Origin: Hyphomicrobiales bacterium
GTDB taxonomy: Bacteria > Pseudomonadota > Alphaproteobacteria > Rhizobiales > NORP267
Length of the DNA stretch: 39,109 bases
Assembly: GCA_021775855.1 (NCBI GenBank)
Contig: JAJFGZ010000055.1
Span: 1 to 39,109, forward strand
Reading direction: 5' to 3'
The notes beneath the pieces were generated by a model that saw nothing but the letters and a program-made list of their open reading frames with translations, was not told where the DNA came from and searched no databases. The position numbers and the translations under genes were made by a program. Below are positions 8,216-16,182 of this stretch, piece after piece. Each line of letters begins with the position of its first letter. The first letter of the stretch is position 1.

Positions 8216-8272
8216 AGTTCAATGCTCCCTACTGTCCGGGCACAGGCTCAGATGATAATTGGGGTCTTTATG

Positions 8273-8284
8273 TACAGGCCTGTA
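8273..8284. promoter_or_regulatory. 12-bp perfect palindrome in the kynU / ABC transporter divergent region
   Basis: TACAGGCCTGTA reads the same on both strands. It lies 58 bp before the kynU start and about 160 bp before the transporter operon. An AGGAGG/CCTCCT inverted repeat (8284-8305) adjoins it. It could bind a dimeric regulator of either unit; no cognate regulator gene is adjacent. Confidence 0.35.
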
Positions 8285-8327
8285 GGAGGATCGCAACCAC
8301 CTCCTGGGCATTCGTATACGTCTACGG

Positions 8328-8362
8328 GTGCGATTATTCACAATATTTTCAATTGTGCGATT
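8328..8362. promoter_or_regulatory. Direct and inverted repeats upstream of the ABC transporter operon
   Basis: GTGCGATT occurs at 8328-8335 and again at 8355-8362, a 27-bp period. Between and overlapping them, CACAAT-N7-ATTGTG (8339-8357) forms a perfect 6-bp dyad. The block lies 80-115 bp before the first transporter ATG, a position suited to an activator or repressor site. Function is inferred only from symmetry and location. Confidence 0.4.
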
Positions 8363-8441
8363 GAGGATTGTACGGTTTCCTGTTTAACATGCGCGCCATA
8401 AATCAAGCCGGTAGCCAACCGAAGCCCTGAGGGGGGAATTT

Positions 8442-9209
8442 ATGCTTGAACTTGACAATTTGACGAAGTCCTTCGGGGGGCTTCAGGCGGTTGACAATTG
8501 TAGCCTAAAAATCGCGTCCGGCAGGATCACCGGGTTGATTGGTCCAAACGGAGCCGGCAAGACGACCATCTTCAACATGATTGCCGGAGCCATGATGCCG
8601 ACGTCGGGACGGATCCTGTTCCAGGGCGAAGATATAACCGGGTTACCAACCCATCAGATGTTTCACCGCGGAATTGTCCGCACGTTCCAGATCCCCCACG
8701 AATTCGGCAAATTGACCGTCCTTGAAAATCTAATGGTGGTACCCGCCGATCAGACTGGTGAAAAATTGTTCCTTGGATTGTTTTCTCCGGGAGCCGTCAA
8801 ACGGCGGGAAGCCGAGGTCCGTAAACTGGCCGAGGAAACGCTGGAGTTTCTAACCCTCAACCATCTCAGGGACGAGCTGGCGGAAAACCTGTCTGGCGGT
8901 CAGAAAAAACTTCTTGAACTGGGCCGGACCATGATGACCGACGCCAAGCTGGTGTTGCTGGATGAACCGGGGGCGGGCGTCAATCCGACCCTGCTGAAGC
9001 AACTCGGCAACATGATCCGTCGGCTCAAGGATGAGCGCGGATACACCTTTTGTATTGTCGAACACGACATGGACATGATCGCAAGCCTGTGCGACCCGGT
9101 CATCGTGTTGAACGAAGGCAAGGTCCTGACCGAGGGCAAAATGGAAGACGTGCGCCGTAATGAGCGGGTTTTGGATGCCTATCTTGGCGGTGGGGAGGAA
9201 GCCGCCTAA
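8442..9209 (+). CDS. HAAT-family ABC transporter ATP-binding protein (LivG-like)
   Basis: This 255-residue cytoplasmic ATPase energises uptake. It shows Walker A GPNGAGKTT (about residue 34), signature LSGGQKKLLELGR, Walker B LVLLDEPGAGVNP and the switch histidine in CIVEHDMDMI. The long insert between Walker A and the Q-loop (TGLPTHQMFHRGIVRTFQIP) and the PGAGVNP variant after Walker B are typical of LivG rather than LivF. A strong GAGGGGGG ribosome site precedes the ATG. It is first of a four-gene unit; its TAA overlaps the next ATG by one base. The substrate is set by the binding proteins at 5682 and 12003 and is unknown. Confidence 0.92.
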   Translation: MLELDNLTKSFGGLQAVDNCSLKIASGRITGLIGPNGAGKTTIFNMIAGAMMPTSGRILFQGEDITGLPTHQMFHRGIVRTFQIPHEFGKLTVLENLMVVPADQTGEKLFLGLFSPGAVKRREAEVRKLAEETLEFLTLNHLRDELAENLSGGQKKLLELGRTMMTDAKLVLLDEPGAGVNPTLLKQLGNMIRRLKDERGYTFCIVEHDMDMIASLCDPVIVLNEGKVLTEGKMEDVRRNERVLDAYLGGGEEAA

Positions 9210-9994
9210 TGACCGTTCTCGAACTTGACAATGTCACCGGCGGGTATGGGGAAACCGAGATCCTGCACGGCATCTCCCTGAAGGTCGATCCAGGCGAGAT
9301 CGTTGTTATTATCGGGCCCAACGGGGCTGGTAAATCGACCGCCATGAAATCGGTGTTCGGGCTGCTGAATTTACACGGCGGGCGGGTGATGCTGGATGAC
9401 GAAGACATTACCAATACGCCGCCTGAAAAAGTTGTCCGCAAGGGGGTCTGCTACGTTCCCCAGACAGGGAATATTTTCCCCAACCTGTCGGTCCACGAAA
9501 ACCTCGAAATGGGGGCCTATGTACGCCGCGACGATTTTAGCGGCAGGCTTGATGACATTTATCAGATTTTTCCACCCCTGGTCGAAAAGCGGAATCAGCC
9601 CGCCGGCACGCTTTCGGGCGGGCAGCGGCAGATGGTAGCGATGGGAAAAGCCTTGATGCTGGAACCCAAGATTCTGCTTCTTGATGAGCCATCGGCCGGC
9701 CTTTCACCGAAATACCGGGGCGAAATATTTAAAGTTGTACGCGATATAAACGAGGCCGGAACACCGATCCTGATGGTCGAGCAGAATGCCAAACAAGCGC
9801 TCGGAATTGCTGACCGGGGCTACATTCTGGTCGACGGGCAGAACCGCCTTGACGATACCGGCAAAAAGCTGCTCGCCAACAAAGAAGTAGCGGAAATGTT
9901 CCTTGGCGGGGGGAGCGTGCCGGCCAAGAAGACCGCGGCCCGCAAGACCAAGCCAAAAGCCAGGGCCAAGGCCCGGGGGAAATCGAAGCAATGA
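9209..9994 (+). CDS. HAAT-family ABC transporter ATP-binding protein (LivF-like) with basic tail
   Basis: The second ATPase has 261 residues. Motifs are Walker A GPNGAGKST (about residue 35), LSGGQRQMVAMGKALM signature and ILLLDEPSAGLSP Walker B, the usual LivF pattern. The conserved domain ends near LGGGSVPA. Beyond it is an extension of about 24 residues made almost only of Lys, Arg, Ala and Thr (AKKTAARKTKPKARAKARGK), absent from ordinary LivF proteins of about 235 residues. The tail could contact membrane lipid or RNA, or simply be dispensable. The gene overlaps both neighbours (TAATG upstream, ATGA downstream), so translation is coupled with both. Confidence 0.92.
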   Translation: MTVLELDNVTGGYGETEILHGISLKVDPGEIVVIIGPNGAGKSTAMKSVFGLLNLHGGRVMLDDEDITNTPPEKVVRKGVCYVPQTGNIFPNLSVHENLEMGAYVRRDDFSGRLDDIYQIFPPLVEKRNQPAGTLSGGQRQMVAMGKALMLEPKILLLDEPSAGLSPKYRGEIFKVVRDINEAGTPILMVEQNAKQALGIADRGYILVDGQNRLDDTGKKLLANKEVAEMFLGGGSVPAKKTAARKTKPKARAKARGKSKQ

Positions 9995-10881
9995 TCGATT
10001 TTATCAATTTCTATCTTATTCCGGGCATTGTTCTCGGAAGTATATACGCCCTTGGCGCCATCGGCATCACCCTGACATTCGGCATTTTGCGCTTCGCGAA
10101 TTTTGCACATGGCGAGATGATGACGCTTGGCGCATATCTGACCCTCACCATGATGTGGCTCACCGGGTGGCACCCGTTGGTATTGTTGCCGGTGGCGATG
10201 GTATTGCTGGCCTTGGTCGCGGTGGGCGTGGATCAGGTCTTTTACAGGCCGTTCCGCAACAGCCCGGCGGTTGTCGTGGTAATTGCGTCCTTTGGTCTGA
10301 TGCTGATGATCCGCTCGGTGACCCAGTTCAGCTGGGGCGCCCAGCTGCAGGCGTTTGTGCCTGGGATCCAGCGACCGACCATTTTTTTCGACGTTTTGCG
10401 TTTGCAACCGAAGCATATAATCATCATCACCAGTGCGATCGTTTTGATGGGGATCGTGCATTATCTGTTGACCCATACACGGATCGGCAAGGCGATGCGG
10501 GCGATGTCAGATTCTCCCGAACTTGCGCGTCTCACCGGGATTGATACCGAATTAGTAATCAAGGCGACCTGGATTTTGGGTGCGGCGACGGCCGCCGCCG
10601 CCGGTGTATTTCTGGCGTTTGACAGTCATGTCAGCACGATGATGGGATTCCAGATTTTGCTGCCAACCTTTGCCGCCGCGATCGTTGGTGGGATCGGGCG
10701 GCCTTACGGGGCCATGGCCGGTGGACTATTGATCGGCATTACCGAGGAATTATCAAGTTATCCGTGGATTGGTGATGTACCGTTGCTTTCGCCCGGGTAC
10801 AAAGCCGGGGTGTCTTTCGCGATCATGGTGGCGGTTCTGATCTGGCGGCCAAGCGGGTTATTCCGCGGGAGGGTATTTTAG
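9991..10881 (+). CDS. HAAT-family ABC transporter permease (LivH-like)
   Basis: An inner-membrane protein of 296 residues with about eight hydrophobic helices. The N-terminal segment GIVLGSIYALGAIGITLTFGILRFANFAHGE is the LivH signature, where NFAHGE begins the conserved cytoplasmic region. The C-terminal half holds the ATPase-contact loop MRAMSDSPELARLTGID and the FAAAIVGGIGRPYGAMAGG motif. It starts inside the LivF stop (ATGA) and ends 2 bp before the LivM-like gene. It forms the translocation pore with that protein. Confidence 0.92.
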   Translation: MIDFINFYLIPGIVLGSIYALGAIGITLTFGILRFANFAHGEMMTLGAYLTLTMMWLTGWHPLVLLPVAMVLLALVAVGVDQVFYRPFRNSPAVVVVIASFGLMLMIRSVTQFSWGAQLQAFVPGIQRPTIFFDVLRLQPKHIIIITSAIVLMGIVHYLLTHTRIGKAMRAMSDSPELARLTGIDTELVIKATWILGAATAAAAGVFLAFDSHVSTMMGFQILLPTFAAAIVGGIGRPYGAMAGGLLIGITEELSSYPWIGDVPLLSPGYKAGVSFAIMVAVLIWRPSGLFRGRVF

Positions 10882-10883
10882 AG

Positions 10884-11831
10884 ATGGACCAGTTATACGG
10901 ATATTTTCTCTATGGCCTGTCGCTGCTGACATTTGGCGGGATTTACGCCATGTTGACCCTTGGTCTCAACATCCAGTTGGGCTTTACGGGGCTTTTCAAC
11001 GCAGGCATCGCCGGTTTTTTTGTTGTCGGCGCCTATGTTTCCGCGATCCTTTCAACGGCAGAATCCGAGCGTCATCTCGGCGGGTTTGACTGGCCGATCC
11101 CTGCTTCGCTTGTGGCGGCGATGTTGGTGAGCGCGGTCATAGGCTGGGCGGTGGCGCGGATCAGTATCCGGTTGCGGGCGGATTATCTGGCGATTGCCAC
11201 GCTTGGGATCGCCGAAATCTTGCGACTCACGTTCAAGAACGAGACTGATCTGACCAACGGTGCGCGGGGAGTTTCGTACATTCCCAAACCGTACGAAAAC
11301 ATGCCCGAGCCCTGGAATCAGATTCTCATGGCAGCCGTGGTTCTGGCTATCGTTGCAGTATTGTATTTCCTGCTCGAGCGAGCACGCAAGTCGCCCTGGG
11401 GCCGGGTGATGTCTGCGATCCGCGAAAACGAGGGTTCAGCGCGAGCAGCCGGTAAGGACGTTGATCGACTGCGCGTCCAGGCCTTTGTGGTCGGCGCTGC
11501 GATGATGGGCCTCGGCGGCGGTATGATGGCTCACTATCTTAAATTCATTGACCCCAACGCGGCCGACCCGACGACGGCGACTTTCCTCGTCTTCGTGATG
11601 TTGATTGTTGGCGGGAGTGGCAACAATAAAGGTGCCATTCTGGGCGCTATTCTGATGTGGACGATCTGGTCCGCTACAGAAATTTTTACCAGCATGCTGC
11701 CAGGAGATCTTGCAATCCGTTCAGCTTACGTCCGGGTTTTCCTGATCGGACTGATGTTGCAGATCATGTTGCAGAAGTTCCCCGACGGGTTGCTCCCCGA
11801 GAAACGACTGCAATCTTCAGATTCCAGATAA
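10884..11831 (+). CDS. HAAT-family ABC transporter permease (LivM-like)
   Basis: The second pore subunit has 315 residues and eight to ten predicted membrane helices. LivM features are LTLGLNIQLGFTGLFNAGIAGFFVVGAYV near the N-terminus, RADYLAIATLGIAEILRL in the middle, and the ATPase-contact loop SPWGRVMSAIRENEGSARAAGKD. The conserved VFVMLIVGGSGNNKGAILGA follows near the end. It starts 2 bp after the LivH-like stop. A 171-bp gap separates it from the second binding protein, which has its own candidate promoter elements, so the two may be partly uncoupled. Confidence 0.9.
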   Translation: MDQLYGYFLYGLSLLTFGGIYAMLTLGLNIQLGFTGLFNAGIAGFFVVGAYVSAILSTAESERHLGGFDWPIPASLVAAMLVSAVIGWAVARISIRLRADYLAIATLGIAEILRLTFKNETDLTNGARGVSYIPKPYENMPEPWNQILMAAVVLAIVAVLYFLLERARKSPWGRVMSAIRENEGSARAAGKDVDRLRVQAFVVGAAMMGLGGGMMAHYLKFIDPNAADPTTATFLVFVMLIVGGSGNNKGAILGAILMWTIWSATEIFTSMLPGDLAIRSAYVRVFLIGLMLQIMLQKFPDGLLPEKRLQSSDSR

Positions 11832-11940
11832 ATTTGCAGGCGTCGATGAGATGCCCGTTAAGACTGATCGCAAGAATCGCGAACCGGAATTGCATTTTAA
11901 CGGGATATGTCGGATCATAGGACAGGAGTACTATCTCCGT

Positions 11941-11954
11941 GGACAACATTGTCC
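11941..11954. promoter_or_regulatory. GGACAA-CA-TTGTCC dyad upstream of binding-protein copy 2
   Basis: A 6-bp perfect inverted repeat with a 2-base centre lies 48 bp before the binding-protein start, within the 171-bp gap after the permease gene. It could be an operator or part of a leader hairpin. No partner regulator is adjacent. Confidence 0.35.
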
Positions 11955-12002
11955 GTTGGAATATCCAAAAAATACCTAAATAACTCAATTGGGAGATGAG
12001 TG

Positions 12003-13214
12003 ATGATGAAGACTTTCAAACAGTTGGCCCTTGCCAGCACGATGCTTGCGGTTGCAGGCACGGCGGCATTTGCTGCTGAAATCAAGGTTGGCTCGGTTGC
12101 CGGTGTAACCGGTCCGATCGCCGAACTGGTTGTACCGATTGTTGCAGGCCGGCAACTTGCGGCGGACCAGATCAATGCTGCGGGCGGATTGCTGAACGGC
12201 GATACCCTGACTATGGTGCTTGCCGATTCTCAATGTGATCCGAAAGCTGGCGTGGATGCCGGTACCAAAGTCGTGAATGTAGAACAAGTTGTTGCTATTG
12301 TTGGCGCCAGCTGCTCTGGCGCGACAAACGGCATGGTTCAATCCGTAACCATTCCGGCCGGTGTTGTTGCGATTTCCGATTCAGCGACCGCACCTTCGAT
12401 TACCGATCTTGACGACAATGATCTGGTATTCCGGGTGGCTGCTTCTGACGCCTATCAGGGTTCGGCCCTGGCCCAGCTTGCCTGGAATAACGGCTATCGC
12501 ACGCTCGCCATGACTTACGCGAATGACGATTATAATGCTGGCCTTGCCGGTGTGTTCGAAGTGTCGTTCAAGGCGCTTGGAGGCACGATCACGGCTAACC
12601 AGATGCACGAGCCGAATAAGGCATCATACCGGTCAGAGCTTTCCACGCTTTCCGGAAACGGCGCTGAGGGCCTCGCGATTTTCGCCTATTATGGTGGCTC
12701 CGGTATTGCCATCATGCGGAATTCCCTCGAAGCCGGACTTTTCGAAAAGTTCCTGGCTGCTGACGGCATGTTCGATCAGTCCGTGATTGATCAGATTGGT
12801 GCGGATGTTCTGCGTGAAAATATCATGATCACGCAGGCTGCTTCCGACTATGACGATCCGTCATATCTGGCATTTGCCAATGCGTTCGAAGCAACCGGTC
12901 ACAGCCCGCAGGCACCGTATGCCGCGCACGGTTATGACGCGACTTTCTTGATCGCACTCGCAATCGAGAAAGCCGGTAGCACCGATCGTGCAGCGATCAG
13001 CGCGGCACTTCGTGAAGTTGCCAATCCTCCTGGCGTCGTGATTCGTCCCGGCGAATGGGCCAAGGCCAAAGCAGCCCTTGCTGCTGGTCAGGATGTCAAT
13101 TATGAAGGCGCCGTTGGCCAAAATGACTTCGATGACAATGGCGACGTGACCGGGCTGTTCTCAGTCAACGTCGTTGGCACCGACGGCAAATGGACGGGCG
13201 ATCTGATCCGCTAA
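12003..13214 (+). CDS. ABC transporter periplasmic substrate-binding protein (HAAT/LivJ type), copy 2
   Basis: This 403-residue exported protein is the close paralogue of the one at 5682-6890: signal peptide MMKTFKQLALASTMLAVAGTAAFA, then EIKVGSVAGVTGPIAELVVP and the same type I binding-protein fold with almost no gaps between the two. Differences are scattered. Some lie near likely ligand contacts, such as AICSGATNG versus ASCSGATNG and DASATPSLTD versus SATAPSITD, so ligand preference may differ. The start could be ATG 12003 or ATG 12006; GGGAG lies 7 bases before the first. It follows the four transporter genes on the same strand and is followed by a strong terminator. Confidence 0.92.
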   Translation: MMKTFKQLALASTMLAVAGTAAFAAEIKVGSVAGVTGPIAELVVPIVAGRQLAADQINAAGGLLNGDTLTMVLADSQCDPKAGVDAGTKVVNVEQVVAIVGASCSGATNGMVQSVTIPAGVVAISDSATAPSITDLDDNDLVFRVAASDAYQGSALAQLAWNNGYRTLAMTYANDDYNAGLAGVFEVSFKALGGTITANQMHEPNKASYRSELSTLSGNGAEGLAIFAYYGGSGIAIMRNSLEAGLFEKFLAADGMFDQSVIDQIGADVLRENIMITQAASDYDDPSYLAFANAFEATGHSPQAPYAAHGYDATFLIALAIEKAGSTDRAAISAALREVANPPGVVIRPGEWAKAKAALAAGQDVNYEGAVGQNDFDDNGDVTGLFSVNVVGTDGKWTGDLIR

Positions 13215-13242
13215 CTGTTTGACACAGTTAACTGAATAAACT

Positions 13243-13284
13243 GCCGGGACGGAGCCTTATCTGGCTTCGTCCCGGCTTCTTTTT
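13243..13284 (+). terminator. Rho-independent terminator after binding-protein copy 2
   Basis: A 14-bp G+C-rich stem (13243-13256 GCCGGGACGGAGCC with 13263-13276 GGCTTCGTCCCGGC, one G-T pair) closes a 6-base loop and is followed directly by TTCTTTTT. It lies 28 bp after the stop codon. This is a textbook intrinsic terminator for the transporter unit, and the next gene starts almost on top of its U-tract. Confidence 0.9.
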
Positions 13285-13296
13285 GGATTGTTGACA

Positions 13297-14196
13297 GTGG
13301 CAGCCATACTGAAAAAAAGACCGGCGGTTGCGCTCATCGGGTGCGGGCGGTGGGGTCAGAATTATCTCCAGCATCTCGGTGATTATTGGCACGATGTCCA
13401 CGTATGCGATCACAACCGGGATCGAATGGCCGACGTGGCCAAGAAATATCCAAGTTATCAATTTCCGTCATGGGAAGAGGAACTGGATATGGTTCCGGAA
13501 CTGGATACGATTATTTGTGTACCTCCACAGCATACCCACGAGCGGGTGAAACGCTGGATTGGGCGGGCTACCCGGATTCTGGTGGAGAAGCCGTATTTTC
13601 CACGCCGCAATAATCTATTTGACGAACACCCCAAGAGGGAAGGGTGCTATATCGGGCATATCCGGCTGCAGACCCCGTTGATGCGGTTTCTCCGGGAATA
13701 CCATTCCCGCGACGAACAGAATGAAGTGACATTTATCCGCAAGCTGGCCGAACGCCGCTTCGGCTCGATCGGGTTGATGCCCGATCTGTTTATCCATGAT
13801 ATCGCCGTGGTATTCCGGATGCTCGGGCCCGGTATCGACGATCTCTCATTTGAGCATTACGAGGAAACCCAGCACTTTCTTGAGACGGTTTTGAAAGCGC
13901 CTGACGGCTCACGCTACACATTCCGGTATGTGACAGATTCCGAGGAGCGGGCCGACCAGGTGGAGTTGAAAAGAGGCCAGCTCAGCGTCCTGTTGGATGA
14001 GCGCAAAACCAGAATCATTCAGGAGGGTGAAGAGCCACGCGATCTAAGCGACGATATTTCACCGCTAGAGCGCCAGGTCCAGAAATTCTGCGAACCCGAC
14101 CAATCGGACATCGATCTATTTTCTTTCGAGGAGATGATCCGGCTCGAAAAGTTTTTTGAGAAAACTTTTGGCGACCGCGCGTTTACTGGGCTTTAG
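13297..14196 (+). CDS. Gfo/Idh/MocA-family NAD(P)-dependent oxidoreductase
   Basis: About 299 residues. The N-terminal Rossmann domain has AVALIGCGRWGQNYLQHLGD as dinucleotide motif and the family EKP motif in RILVEKPYF, followed by a C-terminal alpha/beta domain with LMPDLFIHDIAVVFRMLGPG. Relatives oxidise or reduce sugars, inositols or other small polyols, or act as bile-pigment or dihydrodiol reductases; the substrate here is unknown. Starts are ambiguous: TTG 13288, TTG 13291 and GTG 13297 are all in frame just behind the terminator U-tract. GTG 13297 is preferred because GGA lies 9 bases before it and the conserved domain begins soon after. Expression probably needs terminator read-through or a promoter hidden in the hairpin region. 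Confidence 0.8.
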   Translation: MAAILKKRPAVALIGCGRWGQNYLQHLGDYWHDVHVCDHNRDRMADVAKKYPSYQFPSWEEELDMVPELDTIICVPPQHTHERVKRWIGRATRILVEKPYFPRRNNLFDEHPKREGCYIGHIRLQTPLMRFLREYHSRDEQNEVTFIRKLAERRFGSIGLMPDLFIHDIAVVFRMLGPGIDDLSFEHYEETQHFLETVLKAPDGSRYTFRYVTDSEERADQVELKRGQLSVLLDERKTRIIQEGEEPRDLSDDISPLERQVQKFCEPDQSDIDLFSFEEMIRLEKFFEKTFGDRAFTGL

Positions 14197-14218
14197 ACGA
14201 CATCCATTCAGACCGAAT

Positions 14219-16057
14219 TCAATTGATGACGAGGGCGCTTTCGCGGTCTTCGTAAAGCGCTTCGACCTGATCACTGCGGTTTGCGAGGACGGCGCGCTGA
14301 TTGATATACGCCTTGTCGGTAATCTCGCTGGCGTCGATGCTTGGCGGGTTGACCATGAGCATGACGCGATCGATGCGCATACTGGATGCGGAATGATCCT
14401 GGTTGTACACGTGGATCTTATCGGTGATTGCGATCCGCACCTTTTCACTCGCGGCCAATTGAGCGAGCGGCGCGTCGGCGGCGAGGCCGCACAATTCGGC
14501 GCAGGATGCCGGGTTAAGGAATAGCAGCAAGCCGATCGCGTTGCGGTCGTGGCCGGTCACAACCGCGTCCTGAACCAGCGGAGCTAAAGTTGTGATGATC
14601 GCAATACGCAATCCACCCACATGGACCCAGACACCGGTCGAGAGTTTAAAATCCTCCGCTGTCCGGCCATCAAATACCAGCCCCTTGATCGGGTCCCCGG
14701 GGTCTTCAAAACGGCCGGCATCACCCATCAGGTAATAGCCTTCGTCATCGAAGGCCTTCGCAGTTGCATCCGGGTTTTTGAAATAGGCCGGCATGATATT
14801 CGGACCTTTTACGCGCAATTCCATCTTGTCGGCATTGGGAACCATCTTGATCGAGGTCCCGGGAATCGGGAGGCCGATCACGCCAGCCTTTTTGACCAAA
14901 TAGTGGATATTGGTGACCAAGGGTGCGGTTTCCGTCGAGCCCCATCCGGCGGTAATAAAAATCTGTTCCCTGCCAGCCTTTTTGGCGACCTGTTCAAGCC
15001 GCCGCCAGAGATTTTGCGGTAGCGCCGCCGCGCCGTAAAAGATCACCTGCAAATCGCGGAAAAAGGTTTCGCGCAGGATTTCGTCTTGCTCCAGATAGGG
15101 CAGGATCATCTCGAAGCCCCGGGGGACGTTGAAATACATGGTGGATGGGATTTCGCGTAAATTCTCAATCGATTTCTCGACCAGGCCCGGAGCAGGTTTG
15201 CCATGGTCGATATATAGCGAGCCGCCGTTGCGCAGGACCAGGTTGAGGTTGTGGTTGCCGCCAAATGTATGGTTCCAGGGCAACCAGTCGATAAGGACTG
15301 GCGGGGTTATTTCCAGAAAAGGCCAAACCTGGGCCATTGCCTGTTGGTTCGAGCACATCATGCGCTGGGAATTGATGACGCCTTTCGGCATCCCTGTGGA
15401 GCCGGATGTGAAAAGGATTTTACCAACCGTATCCGGGGTCACCTTGGCAAAGGCGTCTTCGACAGCGGGAGTTGGCCGGGTCGCCGTGATCTGGTCAAAG
15501 GTAATGGCCCGCGCAACCGTGTCGGCATTTTTTGCGAAGACCAACTTTACGCCGTTGGTATTGAGCGCCGAGATTGCCTTTTGAAATATTGCGCCATCAG
15601 CCGCAAAGAGAAGCCCGGGTTGGATCAGGTCGAAGATATATTTGAGCTTGGCGTGATCCTGGGACATTAGGGAATAGGCTGGTGATACGGGCACAACGGG
15701 GAGGCCCACATGCATTGCGCCGAATGTCAAAAATCCATGTTCGAGGCTATTGTCCGAGAGGATCATGACCGGGGTATCTGGGGTCAATTCCAGATCCAGC
15801 AGATACTGACCGATGGCACGGATAATTTCGAGTGACTGAGCGTAGGAGAATTTTTGCCAAATGCCGTCGTCATTACGTTCAGCAAGGAAAACACGGTCGG
15901 GCGCGGCTTCCGCCCAATGGATGAGATGGTGCCCGATAGCATCGGGATAATCCTGTAGCGGGTACCCTGAATTGAGGACTATGGAACCGTCGCTCCGACG
16001 TTCCACGTCCAGCGAAGGTTTCGCGAGTTCAAGGCCATCAATCATCACGTGGTCCAT
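14219..16057 (-). CDS. Feruloyl-CoA-synthase-like acyl-CoA ligase
   Basis: A 612-residue ANL-superfamily adenylating enzyme that activates a carboxylic acid as acyl-AMP, then acyl-CoA. The ATP-binding motif is LFTSGSTGMPKGVINSQ and the aromatic-site region is ITAGWGSTETAP. The unusual hinge GRTAEDFKLSTGVWVHVGGLR and the C-terminal PPSIDASEITDKAYINQRAVL are characteristic of feruloyl-CoA synthases rather than ordinary acetyl- or benzoyl-CoA ligases. The open frame reaches 16135, but ATG 16057 has GGAGAG 7 bases upstream and begins near the conserved domain. No vanillin-forming hydratase/lyase sits beside it, so ferulate itself is uncertain; a hydroxycinnamate- or phenylpropanoid-like acid is a fair guess. 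It diverges from the opine-dehydrogenase-like gene. Confidence 0.85.
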   Translation of the reverse strand: MDHVMIDGLELAKPSLDVERRSDGSIVLNSGYPLQDYPDAIGHHLIHWAEAAPDRVFLAERNDDGIWQKFSYAQSLEIIRAIGQYLLDLELTPDTPVMILSDNSLEHGFLTFGAMHVGLPVVPVSPAYSLMSQDHAKLKYIFDLIQPGLLFAADGAIFQKAISALNTNGVKLVFAKNADTVARAITFDQITATRPTPAVEDAFAKVTPDTVGKILFTSGSTGMPKGVINSQRMMCSNQQAMAQVWPFLEITPPVLIDWLPWNHTFGGNHNLNLVLRNGGSLYIDHGKPAPGLVEKSIENLREIPSTMYFNVPRGFEMILPYLEQDEILRETFFRDLQVIFYGAAALPQNLWRRLEQVAKKAGREQIFITAGWGSTETAPLVTNIHYLVKKAGVIGLPIPGTSIKMVPNADKMELRVKGPNIMPAYFKNPDATAKAFDDEGYYLMGDAGRFEDPGDPIKGLVFDGRTAEDFKLSTGVWVHVGGLRIAIITTLAPLVQDAVVTGHDRNAIGLLLFLNPASCAELCGLAADAPLAQLAASEKVRIAITDKIHVYNQDHSASSMRIDRVMLMVNPPSIDASEITDKAYINQRAVLANRSDQVEALYEDRESALVIN

Positions 16058-16182
16058 GCCACAACTCTCCGGTTTTTCAATCTCTGGTTCCGTGGCGCTA
16101 GATAGCCACGGGCTTGCTCTCGTGTCCGCAAACACTCAAACTATAGTACCTCTGAAATGAGAAAATGCGAATCGGAGCTAGC

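Noticed and set aside
9820..10476. A 218-codon minus-strand frame opposite the LivF- and LivH-like genes
   Set aside because: Its low-complexity, His- and Gln-rich translation is antisense to a conserved transporter operon.
12861..13121. Small minus-strand frame inside binding-protein copy 2
   Set aside because: It is antisense to a conserved gene, with no ribosome site or homology visible.
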